This document shows positions 49,778 to 59,800 of a stretch of DNA of 64,000 nt, piece by piece. Both the position numbers and the translations under genes were made by a program. The stretch is from Haloarcula rubripromontorii (GTDB lineage: Archaea; Halobacteriota; Halobacteria; Halobacteriales; Haloarculaceae). Position 1 is the stretch's first letter; every line of letters begins with the position of its first letter. The stretch lies in the NCBI RefSeq assembly GCF_001280425.1, contig NZ_LIUF01000005.1, positions 1 to 64,000 on the forward strand, given 5' to 3'. The notes below the pieces were generated by a model. The model ran no database searches, was not told where the DNA came from, and saw only the letters and a list, made by a program, of their open reading frames with translations.

Positions 49778-50788
49778 ATGAGCAACGAAGGACAGACGCC
49801 AGACCTAGCAGGGGATCGAGGGTTCAGGTCGGTCCGTGAGTCGGCATACAAATACGCGCTGGCGGGCTGTGCCGTCCTGTCCGTCCTGACGACGGTGAGT
49901 ATCATCGGGGTACTCGTCCTGGACGCCGCGGAGTTTTTCGCCGAGGTGCCAGTCCTGGCGTTCCTGACCGGAACGACGTTCAGTCCGAACCTCGAACCGG
50001 TCTCGTTCGGCGTGTTGCCCCTCGTCCTCGGGACAATTCTCATCACCATCGGCGCGGGCGCGCTCGCGCTCCCGACCGGCGTATTAACCGCGATATACCT
50101 GAGCGAGTACGCGAGCGACCGCACGCGGTCGATACTCAAACCGATGCTCGAAGTACTCGCCGGCGTCCCCACGGTCGTCTACGGCTACTTCGCCATCGTC
50201 TACGTCACGCCCGCGCTGAACACCGCGATCACGTGGTTCAACGGCGCGTTCGGGACAGGGTTCGAGGAGCTTGGCCTGTTCAACGGGCTCTCAGCCTCTA
50301 TCGTCGTCGGCATCATGATTATCCCGATGGTCTCCTCTATCAGCGAAGATGCGATGAGTTCGGTCCCGGACTCGCTTCGCCAGGCCGGCTACGGCCTCGG
50401 CGCGACGAAGTTTAACGTCTCGCTTACTATCGTGGTGCCAGCGGCGGTCTCCGGTATCGCCTCGTCGTTCATCCTTGCTATCTCGCGGGCTATCGGCGAG
50501 ACAATGGCCGTCGTACTGGCCGCGGGGTCGCAGCCGCCGGATATACCGCCCGTCCAGCAGGCCTTTGGCATCCCGTACGTGGCACCGGCTGACGTGATCG
50601 GGCTCTTTACCGAGAGCTCTGCGACAATGACCGTCGCGATGGTCAACATCGCACAGGGGGATATCTCCGGCGGGTCGACCGCGTACCAGTCACTGTTCGC
50701 TATCGGGCTCACGCTGTTCGTCATCACGCTGGTGATGAACGTTGTCAGCGACCTCGTGGCGAGTCGCTACCGGGAGGTTTACGAGTAA
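49778..50788 (+). CDS. pstC: phosphate ABC transporter permease PstC
   Basis: This 336-residue permease has six membrane segments. The binding-protein-dependent transport domain covers residues about 80-325, with the EAA-like loop [20 protein letters not shown] that contacts PstB. The start is ATG 49778, 83 bases after pstS. It forms the channel with PstA. The pstA start follows its stop after one base. Confidence 0.92.
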   Translation: MSNEGQTPDLAGDRGFRSVRESAYKYALAGCAVLSVLTTVSIIGVLVLDAAEFFAEVPVLAFLTGTTFSPNLEPVSFGVLPLVLGTILITIGAGALALPTGVLTAIYLSEYASDRTRSILKPMLEVLAGVPTVVYGYFAIVYVTPALNTAITWFNGAFGTGFEELGLFNGLSASIVVGIMIIPMVSSISEDAMSSVPDSLRQAGYGLGATKFNVSLTIVVPAAVSGIASSFILAISRAIGETMAVVLAAGSQPPDIPPVQQAFGIPYVAPADVIGLFTESSATMTVAMVNIAQGDISGGSTAYQSLFAIGLTLFVITLVMNVVSDLVASRYREVYE

Positions 50789-50789
50789 A

Positions 50790-52433
50790 ATGGCCACGAC
50801 ATCACCGACCGAGACCGAGTTCGGCGAGGTCAGCCGAATCAAAGGCATCGTCTTCAAGTACATTTCGTTTGCCGCATCTATCGTCGGTATCCTCGCGCTC
50901 GGCGTGTTGCTCGCCTACGTGTTCTGGGACGCGCTGGGCCTGGAGAGCGCCGGCACCAGCTGGTACCTCGCGTACACGGCCACGCTGCTCGTCCCGCTGC
51001 TCGCGTTCTTCGTCTACGCCCGGACACGGCCCGCCGTCGTCGCGGGGACGTTCGAACTGTTCAGCATGACGCTGGCCGGCGTCCTGTTGACCGGCGCGGG
51101 CGTCATCATCCTCTCGATTATCGCCAGTCCGGGGGTATGGTTCACGTACTTCCTCACCGTCGTCGGCCCAATCGTCGGCCTGTACGTCTACGGCCAGTAC
51201 GACCGCAAGGCGACCTGGGTCGGTCTGGCGATGCTCGTGGTGTTGCTCGTCGGCCCGGTGGTCGGGACGCTCGGACTGAGCGTGTTGACAACAATCGGGG
51301 CGTTGCTCGGCTCGCCCGGCATCTACTTCCTCTCGCTCGTGGTCCCCGCGGCCGCCGTCGCCGCGTATCTGTCGGCGGAGCGGTTGGATTTCTCCCGGCG
51401 ACGGAGCATCGGTATCGGCGTCGGCCTCCCCGTTCTCGCTATCGCCGCCGTCCCGCTCGTCGACACCGTGCCGGCGATCTCGCGGTCGGTCTGGCTCATC
51501 GGCCTCGTACTGTTCGGCCTCCCGGTCGGGTTCGCGGTCGCAAACACTGCCCGAATCCGGGACCGGTGGCCCGCGTTTGCGTTCCCCGCAATCATCGCTC
51601 TCGGATTCCTTGCCGGTGAGGCCGTCGTCTCGGCCATCGGGGCGACGCCGCCGACGCCGTGGCTCGACTGGCAGTACGTCACCAGCGGTCCGTCCCAGAC
51701 CGCGGCGGAGGCAGGACTGTACCCGGCCATCATCGGCTCGATATTCCTCATCGTGCTGGTGAGCGTGTTCACCTTCGTCTTCGGCGTCGGCGCGGCCATC
51801 TACCTCGAAGAGTACGCGCCCGGTAGCGGCCCGCTGGCCGCCGTCACGCGGATTATCAAGGTCAACATCTCGAACCTCGCCGGCGTCCCGTCGGTGGTGT
51901 ATGGCCTGCTGGGGCTGGGCATCTTCGTGAACATCGAGTCCCAGCTCGGTCCGTTCACCTACGCCGGCTTCGGCGTCGGGACGGTGCTGACCGCCGCGAT
52001 GACCCTGTCCCTGCTCATCCTGCCCATCGTCATCATCTCGGCACAGGAGGCGATTCGGTCCGTGCCGGACTCGCTGCGGCAGGCGTCCTACGGGATGGGC
52101 GCGACCCGGTGGCAGACGATTCGGAACGTCGTCCTGCCCCGCTCGCTGCCGGGCATTCTGACCGGGACAATTCTCGCGCTCGGGCGGGCTATCGGGGAGA
52201 CCGCGCCGCTCATCATGGTCGGCGCGGCGACGACGAAGTTCTCCCCGCCGAGTGGGCTGTTCGGCAAGCTCACGGCGATGCCGATGCAGATCTTCGCCTG
52301 GGCGTTCGAACCGAGCGACGAATTCCGGTACGGCGTCGTCGCGGCCGGCGTCGTGACGCTGCTCATCGTCATGCTGACGATGAACTCAGTTGCGATTCTC
52401 GTACGGAACAAATATCAACAGGAGGCAAACTAA
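50790..52433 (+). CDS. pstA: phosphate ABC transporter permease PstA, long form
   Basis: The 547-residue protein is about twice the bacterial PstA length. The first ~290 residues add some eight to nine extra membrane helices. The C-terminal half is the standard permease domain ([31 protein letters not shown]) with the loop [20 protein letters not shown]. The ATG at 50790 is preferred over an upstream ATG at 50742 because it directly follows the pstC stop and has GGGAGG just upstream. Long PstA forms also occur in other haloarchaea. Confidence 0.91.
   Translation: MATTSPTETEFGEVSRIKGIVFKYISFAASIVGILALGVLLAYVFWDALGLESAGTSWYLAYTATLLVPLLAFFVYARTRPAVVAGTFELFSMTLAGVLLTGAGVIILSIIASPGVWFTYFLTVVGPIVGLYVYGQYDRKATWVGLAMLVVLLVGPVVGTLGLSVLTTIGALLGSPGIYFLSLVVPAAAVAAYLSAERLDFSRRRSIGIGVGLPVLAIAAVPLVDTVPAISRSVWLIGLVLFGLPVGFAVANTARIRDRWPAFAFPAIIALGFLAGEAVVSAIGATPPTPWLDWQYVTSGPSQTAAEAGLYPAIIGSIFLIVLVSVFTFVFGVGAAIYLEEYAPGSGPLAAVTRIIKVNISNLAGVPSVVYGLLGLGIFVNIESQLGPFTYAGFGVGTVLTAAMTLSLLILPIVIISAQEAIRSVPDSLRQASYGMGATRWQTIRNVVLPRSLPGILTGTILALGRAIGETAPLIMVGAATTKFSPPSGLFGKLTAMPMQIFAWAFEPSDEFRYGVVAAGVVTLLIVMLTMNSVAILVRNKYQQEAN
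52421..52425 (+). promoter_or_regulatory. ribosome binding site for pstB
   Basis: GGAGG lies seven bases before ATG 52433, which shares a base with the pstA stop (TAATG). This rules out a much longer in-frame reading beginning within pstA. Confidence 0.65.
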
Positions 52434-53311
52434 TGACTTCACAGGACATGGCCAGCGACACCGACGTTGAGACCGACGACGACTCCCTCGTGACGACCGA
52501 CCCCGGCAAGGGCGGCTTAGACGAGAACGCCGACCGAGGCTCGGTTGGACAAAGCGGGGCGGGGACTGTCATCGAGTCCCGCAGTCTCGACGTGTTCTAC
52601 GGCGAGACTCAGGCGCTCCAGGACATCGACCTGGCCATCCCGGAGAATCAGGTGACGGCGATGATCGGCCCCTCCGGCTGTGGCAAGTCGACGTTCCTGC
52701 GGTGTATCAACCGCATGAACGACCTCATTGACATCGCCCGCGTCGATGGGGACCTCACGTTCAAGGGGAAAAACGTCTACGACACTGACGTGGATCCGGT
52801 GGCTCTCCGACGCCGAATCGGAATGGTGTTCCAGCACCCGAACCCGTTCCCAAAGAGCATCTACGACAACGTCGCCTACGGCCTCCGCATTCAGGACAAG
52901 ACCGACAATATAGACGATGTGGTGGAGCAGTCTTTGAAGAAAGCGGCGCTGTGGGACGAGGTCAAGGACCGGCTCGACGAGTCGGCCCTCGACCTCTCTG
53001 GGGGGCAACAGCAGCGACTGTGCATCGCCCGCGCAATCGCCGTCGACCCCGAGGTCATCCTGATGGACGAGCCGGCGTCGGCACTGGACCCCATCGCCAC
53101 CTCACAGATCGAGGACCTCATCGAGGAACTGGCCGAGGAGTACACGGTCGTCATCGTGACGCACAACATGCAGCAGGCGGCCCGCATCTCCGATAAGACG
53201 GCCGTCTTCCTCACCGGCGGCGAACTCGTCGAGTTCGACGACACCGACAAGATCTTCGAGAACCCGGACAGCCAGCGCGTCGAGGACTACATCACTGGGA
53301 AGTTCGGATAG
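52433..53311 (+). CDS. pstB: phosphate ABC transporter ATP-binding protein PstB
   Basis: This 292-residue ATPase powers phosphate uptake. After an acidic N-terminal extension of about 45 residues come [18 protein letters not shown], Walker [10 protein letters not shown] (79-87), [20 protein letters not shown], signature [15 protein letters not shown] and Walker [14 protein letters not shown]. It ends [12 protein letters not shown], as PstB proteins do. It completes pstSCAB. No phoU follows directly, since the regulator is divergent upstream. Confidence 0.95.
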   Translation: MTSQDMASDTDVETDDDSLVTTDPGKGGLDENADRGSVGQSGAGTVIESRSLDVFYGETQALQDIDLAIPENQVTAMIGPSGCGKSTFLRCINRMNDLIDIARVDGDLTFKGKNVYDTDVDPVALRRRIGMVFQHPNPFPKSIYDNVAYGLRIQDKTDNIDDVVEQSLKKAALWDEVKDRLDESALDLSGGQQQRLCIARAIAVDPEVILMDEPASALDPIATSQIEDLIEELAEEYTVVIVTHNMQQAARISDKTAVFLTGGELVEFDDTDKIFENPDSQRVEDYITGKFG

Positions 53312-53345
53312 CCGCCGTCTGCGGACCGGCCGTTTTTGTCGCCTC

Positions 53346-54191
53346 TTACTGCTCCAGCGTCGCTTCGGTGTCAATACCGTACACCGCCTTTGGTGTCTCG
53401 ACGTGTGCCGTTCTGACCGCGTCCTCGTGTCCGTTTTCGAGTAGCCAGCGGACGCGCCGCGGGACGGTCTTCGGTCCAAGTACCGCGCCAGGACGGTCCG
53501 GGTCGTCGATGTAGTCGGTCTCCATCAGGAACGGCTCGTCCGTCTCGACCGCCACCTCCAGTTCATCCTTGTCCGCCAGCACCGACTTGACCGGCCCCTG
53601 AAGTCGGCCCCCGGAGTAGTGTTTCACGACCTGCGTCCGGTCGAGGCCGCGTTCCTCCGCCCACTCTGCGACCGTCTCGAAGTCCTCGCCACCCTCTGTG
53701 TGGAGCTGTATCGCACAGCCCACGTCGGCGGCGCGTTCGAAGCCGTGGCACAGCACTTCGTTCGAAGCCTCCCAGACCGCGTCGTCCACGTCGTAGTGGG
53801 GGCGGCCGGACTTTATCCCGAGCGCCCGCCCCTCGGCGACGTACTCCGCCGCCACGTCGAGGCCGGTCTGCATGATGTCCCGTGCTTCCGGCGGCGTGTA
53901 GCCGTCGTCGACGAGCTTCGAAATCAACGCTGGGTGAACACCGAGGACGGGCCAGGTCCGGCCGTCGAGTACATCCGACGCGTCGTCGGCCGCTTCGACA
54001 GTCAGGTCGAACACTTCCCGGAAGATGGCCTCGTCGGTGGCCGTCTCGACGAGGTGCCAGGACGGCTTGTTGAGCACCAGCAGATGTGTGCCGCCCTGTG
54101 CTGCGAACTCCTCGGCTGCCGCGACGTTCCGACCGTTGACCGGATCGAGATGGAGGTGGTTGTCCAGTACCGGTGTGTCGTCGATATTCAT
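53346..54191 (-). CDS. TatD-family metal-dependent hydrolase
   Basis: The 281-residue protein is an amidohydrolase-fold enzyme. VLDNHLHLDPVNG supplies the first metal His pair, GVHPALIS follows, IQLHTEGGEDF gives another His, and FLMETDYIDDP the final Asp. Relatives include TatD deoxyribonucleases and other phospho- or amidohydrolases, so the substrate is open. The start is ATG 54191. It is convergent with pstB and lies downstream of the NYN-domain gene on the same strand. Confidence 0.84.
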   Translation of the reverse strand: MNIDDTPVLDNHLHLDPVNGRNVAAAEEFAAQGGTHLLVLNKPSWHLVETATDEAIFREVFDLTVEAADDASDVLDGRTWPVLGVHPALISKLVDDGYTPPEARDIMQTGLDVAAEYVAEGRALGIKSGRPHYDVDDAVWEASNEVLCHGFERAADVGCAIQLHTEGGEDFETVAEWAEERGLDRTQVVKHYSGGRLQGPVKSVLADKDELEVAVETDEPFLMETDYIDDPDRPGAVLGPKTVPRRVRWLLENGHEDAVRTAHVETPKAVYGIDTEATLEQ

Positions 54192-54244
54192 ATGTGCCCA
54201 CTAGCACTGGCCGAAAAAACAGTTGGCGTCATGCGCTTCGAATC

Positions 54245-54691
54245 TTAGAGCGTCACTGCGTCCTCAGCCGCGTTGCGTAACGCATCAGAGCGGCCATACT
54301 CTCCCGGCGCGATGGCGACCGTTCGGACTCCTTCTCGTGCAGCCACCTCCAGCGCCGGCTTGAAATCTGTATCCCGCGAGGCAACGGCCAGTACGTCGAT
54401 CTGTCCAGCAACGGCGGCGTCTGTCGCGTCAACAGCCAGTCGGACATCGACGTCACCACTGGTGGTCCGAACCTCGAAGCCGCGGGCCTCAGCGGCCTGA
54501 ATAAGCCCCGGCGAGGCGTTCTGGTCGACGTAGAGACGAGTGACCGCCAGCGGGCCGTATTCGGCTGCGATATCCCGAACTTCATCTAGATCGACATCGA
54601 ACTCGGACCTGAGCACGTTCGGGCCGTCGACAAATAGTCCGACGCGCTGTGATGAGTCGTTCTCCCTGAATATTCGACGGAACAGCTTCAT
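54245..54691 (-). CDS. NYN-domain protein (PIN-like nuclease fold)
   Basis: From ATG 54691 the product is 148 residues. RVGLFVDGPNVLRSEFDVDL is the first acidic strand of the NYN/PIN fold. DVDVRLAVDATDAAV and VLAVASRDTDFKPAL supply the other catalytic Asp residues, and GEYGRSDALRNAAED ends the domain. These proteins are predicted RNA-processing or RNA-degrading nucleases. The chosen start drops a poorly conserved Tyr/Lys-rich stretch that would begin at 54772. Confidence 0.83.
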   Translation of the reverse strand: MKLFRRIFRENDSSQRVGLFVDGPNVLRSEFDVDLDEVRDIAAEYGPLAVTRLYVDQNASPGLIQAAEARGFEVRTTSGDVDVRLAVDATDAAVAGQIDVLAVASRDTDFKPALEVAAREGVRTVAIAPGEYGRSDALRNAAEDAVTL

Positions 54692-54853
54692 GCGCCTCTT
54701 TCCCTGCCCGGCCTGCTTATGCGTGCCGCTTCGGTCGGTAAACTGTTTTCCGCTATATAGAATATACGGCACAAAGTTTAGGATGTTACCTCCCTCACAT
54801 TATGGACGCATTTCCGTCCGGAGCCGGCAGCAACAATGCGTAGGATATGACAT

Positions 54854-56650
54854 ATGAGTGATGGAGCGCTTCACGACCAAGACGTACTAAACGGGCTCTG
54901 TGAGATAATTTCTGATCCAGCTATGGTCATCGACGCCAGCGGCGTCTTTGTCGATGTCATCCACAACGCCCACAACGGGGCATTATTTTTCAGAGATCCG
55001 GAAACACTACTGGGGACGGATCTCTGGGACATTTTCCCTACGGCACAGGCTGACCAGTTCTACGCAATTATTGAGGATGTTTTACAAACGGGTGACCAGC
55101 AGGATATCGAGTACCAGCTATCGCTTGATCACGGAGAGCGATACTTCGAGGCTCGTGTCACGCCGGTCGGCGGTGATAACATGGGGCGCGTGCTATGGCT
55201 GGCGGAGGATATCACACAGCGTAAACAGCGGCAGAAAAAGCAAGCCCTCATCGAACGGGTGTTCGAGGTCAGTCCGGTCGGCATTGTCGTCGTAGAACGG
55301 TCTGGCAAAATTTCGCTAGCTAACGAGCGCGCCGAGGAGCTGCTGGGTCTCGATCGCGAGAGGATCACTCAGAGACGGTACACCCAACCAGAGTGGACCA
55401 TCTACTACGAAGACGGGACGCCAATCCCCAATTCGGAACACCCGGTTACGCAGGTGCTCGAATCGGGCGAACCAGTGTTCGGATTCGAGCACTGGATAGA
55501 ACTTGCAGACGGCAGCGAGCGGTGGCTTTCGAGCAATGCCGCGCCGATACTGGATGAGGACGGGACTGTTGAGCGCGTCGTCGTAGGTCTGGACGACGCC
55601 ACGGGATTGAAACAGCGGGAGGAACACCTAGAGTGGCTTGTCGGGACCGAAACCCTGGCCGACGTTGGCGGGTGGGAACTCGATCTAGAGACGGGCACGA
55701 TAGAGGGAACGACCGGAATGAAGCGACTCTACGGAACGTCAGCGTACAATCCGACGCTTGAGGAGGCCATCGAGCAGTACCATCCCGACGATAGAGCGGC
55801 CGTCCGCGACGCCATCGAAACCTGTTGTGAGACTGGCGAACCGATGGAACTAGAGGCACGCCGCCAGACTGCGTCCGAAACCGAGCGCTGGTTCCGGCTC
55901 CGGGCCGAAAAAACTGTTCAGGACGGGACGCCGAAACTGCGGGGCATCGTTCGCGATATCACACAAGACAAAGAGCGAGAGCAGCGGCTCATGGTCATGA
56001 GTCGGATTCTCCGGCACAACATCCGGAACAAGCTGACCGTGATACGGGGTAATTCGAGACTTCTCAAGGAAGAACTCGACTCGCCTGATTTCACTGTTGA
56101 CGCTGCTAGCGGACATATCAACAGAATCGAAAGCGCCTCGAAAGAGCTTGACTCGCTGGCCGAGCGCGCACGGACGTTCGACCGAGCCATCGAGCGCGAC
56201 CTCCGGGGTGGGACGTTTCACCTTCAGCAGGCGCTCACTGATGTCCGGGATGACCTCACGGAACAACATCCCGAGGTGACTAGTGAGGTCGCGCTGACTG
56301 ACGCGGAGGTACAAGGTGACAGGATGGCTATCGACCTGATACTGGAGATTCTTGTCGAGAACGTGCTGGAATACAGCGACCTGTCAAACCCGACAATTAA
56401 CCTTACCGCCGAAGAGACACCGCCGGGACAGGTGACAGTCAAGATTGAGGCCGATGGCTCCGCGATCCCCGATATGGAGCGCGATGTCCTGGCTTTGGAG
56501 ACCGAGGGGCCAGTGGCCCACAGCCGCGGGCTCGGACCGTGGGCAGTCATGTGGCTTGTCCGACGCCTCGGCGGGTCCGTGACGATGGACGAAGATCACG
56601 ACGACGGAACCCGAGTTGAACTCGTGTTCCCGCAGGCGCGAAACGAGTAA
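54854..56650 (+). CDS. soluble PAS-domain sensor histidine kinase
   Basis: A 598-residue kinase with no membrane segment. Three PAS units lie at about 10-125, 130-250 and 260-380. The H box is SRILRHNIRNKLTVI with His388, and a HATPase domain includes EILVENVLEYSDLSNP (N box), then AHSRGLGPWAVMWLVRRLGG and TRVELVFP. It is cytoplasmic and probably senses a small molecule, redox state or light. No receiver protein is adjacent, so the partner is unknown. It diverges from the NYN gene. Confidence 0.85.
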   Translation: MSDGALHDQDVLNGLCEIISDPAMVIDASGVFVDVIHNAHNGALFFRDPETLLGTDLWDIFPTAQADQFYAIIEDVLQTGDQQDIEYQLSLDHGERYFEARVTPVGGDNMGRVLWLAEDITQRKQRQKKQALIERVFEVSPVGIVVVERSGKISLANERAEELLGLDRERITQRRYTQPEWTIYYEDGTPIPNSEHPVTQVLESGEPVFGFEHWIELADGSERWLSSNAAPILDEDGTVERVVVGLDDATGLKQREEHLEWLVGTETLADVGGWELDLETGTIEGTTGMKRLYGTSAYNPTLEEAIEQYHPDDRAAVRDAIETCCETGEPMELEARRQTASETERWFRLRAEKTVQDGTPKLRGIVRDITQDKEREQRLMVMSRILRHNIRNKLTVIRGNSRLLKEELDSPDFTVDAASGHINRIESASKELDSLAERARTFDRAIERDLRGGTFHLQQALTDVRDDLTEQHPEVTSEVALTDAEVQGDRMAIDLILEILVENVLEYSDLSNPTINLTAEETPPGQVTVKIEADGSAIPDMERDVLALETEGPVAHSRGLGPWAVMWLVRRLGGSVTMDEDHDDGTRVELVFPQARNE

Positions 56651-56794
56651 CCAAGACGACTCCTTACTTTGCCGCCCGGCCCCATCGTCTTGCCTGACGC
56701 GATTGCCGATTTGATATCGTCGTATATCATTTATCAGCGGGCTGAAGACGGTGAGGGCCAAACGGTAAGACCACGCGGTACGAGAGGTCCGCGT

Positions 56795-57886
56795 ATGACA
56801 CTGCGGGCACCACCGCTTTCTGCGGTTCACCAGCGAGCCGACGCTTCGTTCACCGATTTCGGCGGGTGGGAGATGCCGGTCGAGTTCGAGTCAATCCGCA
56901 CAGAACACGAAGCAGTTCGGAGCGAGGCCGGGAAGTTCGACGTCTCACACATGGGACAGATAACTGTGGCCGGCCCGGACGCCGCAACGCTGACACAGCG
57001 GCTGACCACCAACGACGTGACCGTACTGGACCCGGGCGAGGCCCAGTACGGGGCCATCACAGACGAGGACGGAATCATGCTGGACGACACCGTCGTCTAC
57101 CGGCTGCCGGACAGCGCGACCGATGAGTTCCTGTTCATCCCAAACGCCGGGCACGACGGAGAGATGACCGAACGGTGGCTCTCTGAGCGGGACGAGCGGG
57201 GGCTTGACGCGACTGTGACTAATCGGACCGAGGAGTACGCGATGATCGCCGTTCAGGGTCCTGACGCGCCGGATCTGCTGGCGGCACAGACAGATGTCTC
57301 GCTTGCTGGCCTGTCGCGGTTCGAGGTGGCTAACGGGAGCGTCGCGGGCGTCGACTCGTTGATCGCTCGGACGGGCTACACGGGCGAACCCGGCTTCGAA
57401 ATCCTCTGTCCGCCAGACGGTGCCGAAACGGTCTGGGGCGCGCTTGAGTGCCAGCCCTGCGGGCTCGGTGCCCGTGACACGCTCCGTCTGGAAATGGGGT
57501 TTCTGCTCTCAGGGCAGGAGTTCCATCCGGTCGACGAGCCCAGGACACCCTACGAGGCCGGTATCGGCTGGACGGTCAAGCTCGATACGGAGTTCGTCGG
57601 TCGGGACGCACTGGAGGGCGTCGCCGCGGACGGTCCCGAAGAGAAGCTCATCGGCATCGAACTCATCGACCGTGGTGTGCCGCGCCACGGGTACGACGTG
57701 ACGACGCCTGACGGGGAGCCAATCGGCCACATCACCAGCGGAACGATGAGTCCGACGCTGGAAGCGCCGATTGCTCTCGCCTACGTCCCGGCGGCGTACG
57801 CCGAACCGGGCACATCCGTTCGCGTTGTCGTCCGCGGTGAACCGAAGAAAGCACGTACCAGGAGCACGCCATTCCTCGATAGATGA
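56795..57886 (+). CDS. gcvT: glycine cleavage system aminomethyltransferase GcvT
   Basis: The 363-residue T-protein transfers the methylene group from lipoyl-bound aminomethyl to tetrahydrofolate, releasing ammonia. [52 protein letters not shown] and [21 protein letters not shown] are all conserved. ATG 56795 is chosen because upstream in-frame sequence from 56669 is not family-like. A TATA-like ATATCATTTATC lies some 70 bases upstream. Its stop overlaps the gcvH start by ATGA. Confidence 0.94.
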   Translation: MTLRAPPLSAVHQRADASFTDFGGWEMPVEFESIRTEHEAVRSEAGKFDVSHMGQITVAGPDAATLTQRLTTNDVTVLDPGEAQYGAITDEDGIMLDDTVVYRLPDSATDEFLFIPNAGHDGEMTERWLSERDERGLDATVTNRTEEYAMIAVQGPDAPDLLAAQTDVSLAGLSRFEVANGSVAGVDSLIARTGYTGEPGFEILCPPDGAETVWGALECQPCGLGARDTLRLEMGFLLSGQEFHPVDEPRTPYEAGIGWTVKLDTEFVGRDALEGVAADGPEEKLIGIELIDRGVPRHGYDVTTPDGEPIGHITSGTMSPTLEAPIALAYVPAAYAEPGTSVRVVVRGEPKKARTRSTPFLDR

Positions 57887-58266
57887 GCTTCGACGTTCCC
57901 GACGACCTGCGATATCTGGAGTCACACGAATGGGTACGCGTCGCCGGCGATACCGCAGAGGTCGGCATCACGGCGTTCGCACAGGATGAACTCGGCGACG
58001 TGGTGTTCGTCGAACTGCCCGAGGAAGGGGCGGAGCTGACAGCAGGCGAGGACTTCGGCGTCGTGGAGTCCATCAAGGCAGTCTCGGACGTGTATGCCCC
58101 CGTTTCCGGCACCGTCACAGCAGTCAACGACCGACTCCGCGACGAGCCGGAACTGCTGAACGAGGACCCGTTCGGAGACGGCTGGATGCTCAAGGTGGCG
58201 GTGACCGAGGAGAGCGAAATCGACGACTTGCTCTCACCCGACGCGTACCGCGGCCAGATCGAGTAA
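57883..58266 (+). CDS. gcvH: glycine cleavage system H protein GcvH
   Basis: The 127-residue lipoyl carrier shuttles the aminomethyl group between P and T proteins. The lipoylated Lys65 sits in [31 protein letters not shown] at the start and [19 protein letters not shown] near the end fit GcvH. The ATGA overlap with gcvT couples their translation. Confidence 0.95.
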   Translation: MSFDVPDDLRYLESHEWVRVAGDTAEVGITAFAQDELGDVVFVELPEEGAELTAGEDFGVVESIKAVSDVYAPVSGTVTAVNDRLRDEPELLNEDPFGDGWMLKVAVTEESEIDDLLSPDAYRGQIE

Positions 58267-58374
58267 CCCCCTGGTGGCAGCGGTCCCCTGCAGGGGTGAA
58301 AGGAGTAACCTAATGTGGACACGGTCGCTAGCTGTCGATATCATGTCACCCCGGCGCTACTGGGTGGTTCTCCA

Positions 58375-59718
58375 ATGAGCGATAGTGATTCACACGCGAC
58401 AGGCAGTCCGTACGCACCGCAAACGGCTGCAGAGACCGCGGCGATGCTCGACGCAGTCGGGGCCGACGACCTCGAATCGCTGTTCGACGTTCCCGAGTCC
58501 GTTGCCTTCGACAGCGAGTTCGGTATCGACGCCCGAAGCGAGCGGGCGACGCGTCGGGAAGTCGCTCGCCTTTTAGGTCGTAACGCCGACCTCACCGAGT
58601 TTCTTGGCCGTGGCCACTACGACCACTACGTCCCGAGCGTCGTCGACGACCTCGCAAGCCGGTCGGAGTTTTTGACCTCCTACACGCAGTATCAGCCCGA
58701 GGTCGCACAGGGGTTCCTGCAGGCCCTCTTCGAGTTCCAGTCGATGCTGGTAGAGCTCACGGGACTGGGCGTTGCCAACTGCTCGATGTACGACGATGCG
58801 ACGGCGCTGGGTGAGGCGGCGACGCTCTCCCAGCGCGTCCGCTCAGTGTCTGGCGACCGGATTCTGGTCCCCGAACACCTCCGTGCGGGCAAACGCGCCG
58901 TACTGTCGAACTACGCCGATGGACCGGACCTCACGGTCGAGTCCTACCCGATGAGCGACGGCATCGTCGACGTGCCGGCGCTGGCCGACGACATAGGCGA
59001 CGACACTGCGATGGTGTACGCCGAATCGCCCACGGTCCGTGGCGTTATCGAAGAACGACTCGGCGCAATCGGCGACCTGACCCACGACCACGAGGCGCTG
59101 TTCTGCCTCGGCTCGGACCCGATTGCGCTGTCCCTGCTGGAGCGCCCGGTCGATGTCGGGGCTGACGTGGTCGTCGGCGACGCCGCGTCGCTGGGGACCG
59201 GGACCGCCTACGGCTTCGGACTGGGAATGTTCGTCACCCGCGAGGAGTACCTGCGGCAGGTCCCCGGCCGGCTGGTCGGGGCCAGCGAAGACGCCGCCGA
59301 CCGTCGCGCGTACACGCTGACACTCCAGACGCGAGAGCAGCATATCCGCAAGGAGCGAGCCACCTCCAACATCTGTACGAACCAGGCGTGGGTCGCGCTC
59401 CGAACTGCGATGCACGCCGCGTGGCTCGGCCCGGACGGGCTGATCGACCTCGCCAAGGACTGTGTCACCCGCGCCCGTGACATAGCCGACCGTCTCGACG
59501 ACATCGTCGGTGTGAAAGCGCCGATTCACGGCCGTCATCACTTCCGGGAGTTCCTCGCCCGGACGGACCAGCCCGCAAGCGCCATCGTTGCCGATCTCGC
59601 AGCGGAGGGCTTTGCGGTCCACGCGGTCGACGACCATCTGGTACAGGTGTGTGCGACCGAGACCACTGCCGACGCCACAGACGAGTTCGTCGCGGCGTTC
59701 CGGGAGGTGGCGAAATGA
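58375..59718 (+). CDS. gcvPA: glycine dehydrogenase (decarboxylating) subunit 1 GcvPA
   Basis: The 447-residue N-terminal half of the split P-protein. It shows [39 protein letters not shown]-like sequence, [20 protein letters not shown] and [18 protein letters not shown], as expected for GcvPA. It lacks the PLP lysine, which is in GcvPB, and the two form a heterotetramer. ATG 58375 (SDSDSHATG) is chosen over an in-frame 58315 start lying in the gap after gcvH. Confidence 0.94.
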   Translation: MSDSDSHATGSPYAPQTAAETAAMLDAVGADDLESLFDVPESVAFDSEFGIDARSERATRREVARLLGRNADLTEFLGRGHYDHYVPSVVDDLASRSEFLTSYTQYQPEVAQGFLQALFEFQSMLVELTGLGVANCSMYDDATALGEAATLSQRVRSVSGDRILVPEHLRAGKRAVLSNYADGPDLTVESYPMSDGIVDVPALADDIGDDTAMVYAESPTVRGVIEERLGAIGDLTHDHEALFCLGSDPIALSLLERPVDVGADVVVGDAASLGTGTAYGFGLGMFVTREEYLRQVPGRLVGASEDAADRRAYTLTLQTREQHIRKERATSNICTNQAWVALRTAMHAAWLGPDGLIDLAKDCVTRARDIADRLDDIVGVKAPIHGRHHFREFLARTDQPASAIVADLAAEGFAVHAVDDHLVQVCATETTADATDEFVAAFREVAK

Positions 59719-59787
59719 CACTCGCCGCACTGTGTTCGGCGACCCACCGTGGGACAAGCCGCGTCCCACGGCCGTCACGCTTGACAC

Positions 59788-59794
59788 GGAGGTG
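59788..59794 (+). promoter_or_regulatory. ribosome binding site deciding the gcvPB start
   Basis: GGAGGTG lies six bases before GTG 59801. Family proteins begin with NYDQAR, which directly follows this GTG. Confidence 0.7.
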
Positions 59795-59800
59795 TCTCGC

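Noticed and set aside
56651-56794. Glycine riboswitch before gcvT
   Set aside because: The leader is short, and no paired aptamer helices or conserved riboswitch core were recognised.
59588-59800. N-terminal extension of gcvPB overlapping gcvPA
   Set aside because: The ribosome site before GTG 59801 and the family N-terminus favour the shorter form; the extension is an Arg/Ser-rich frame shadow of gcvPA.
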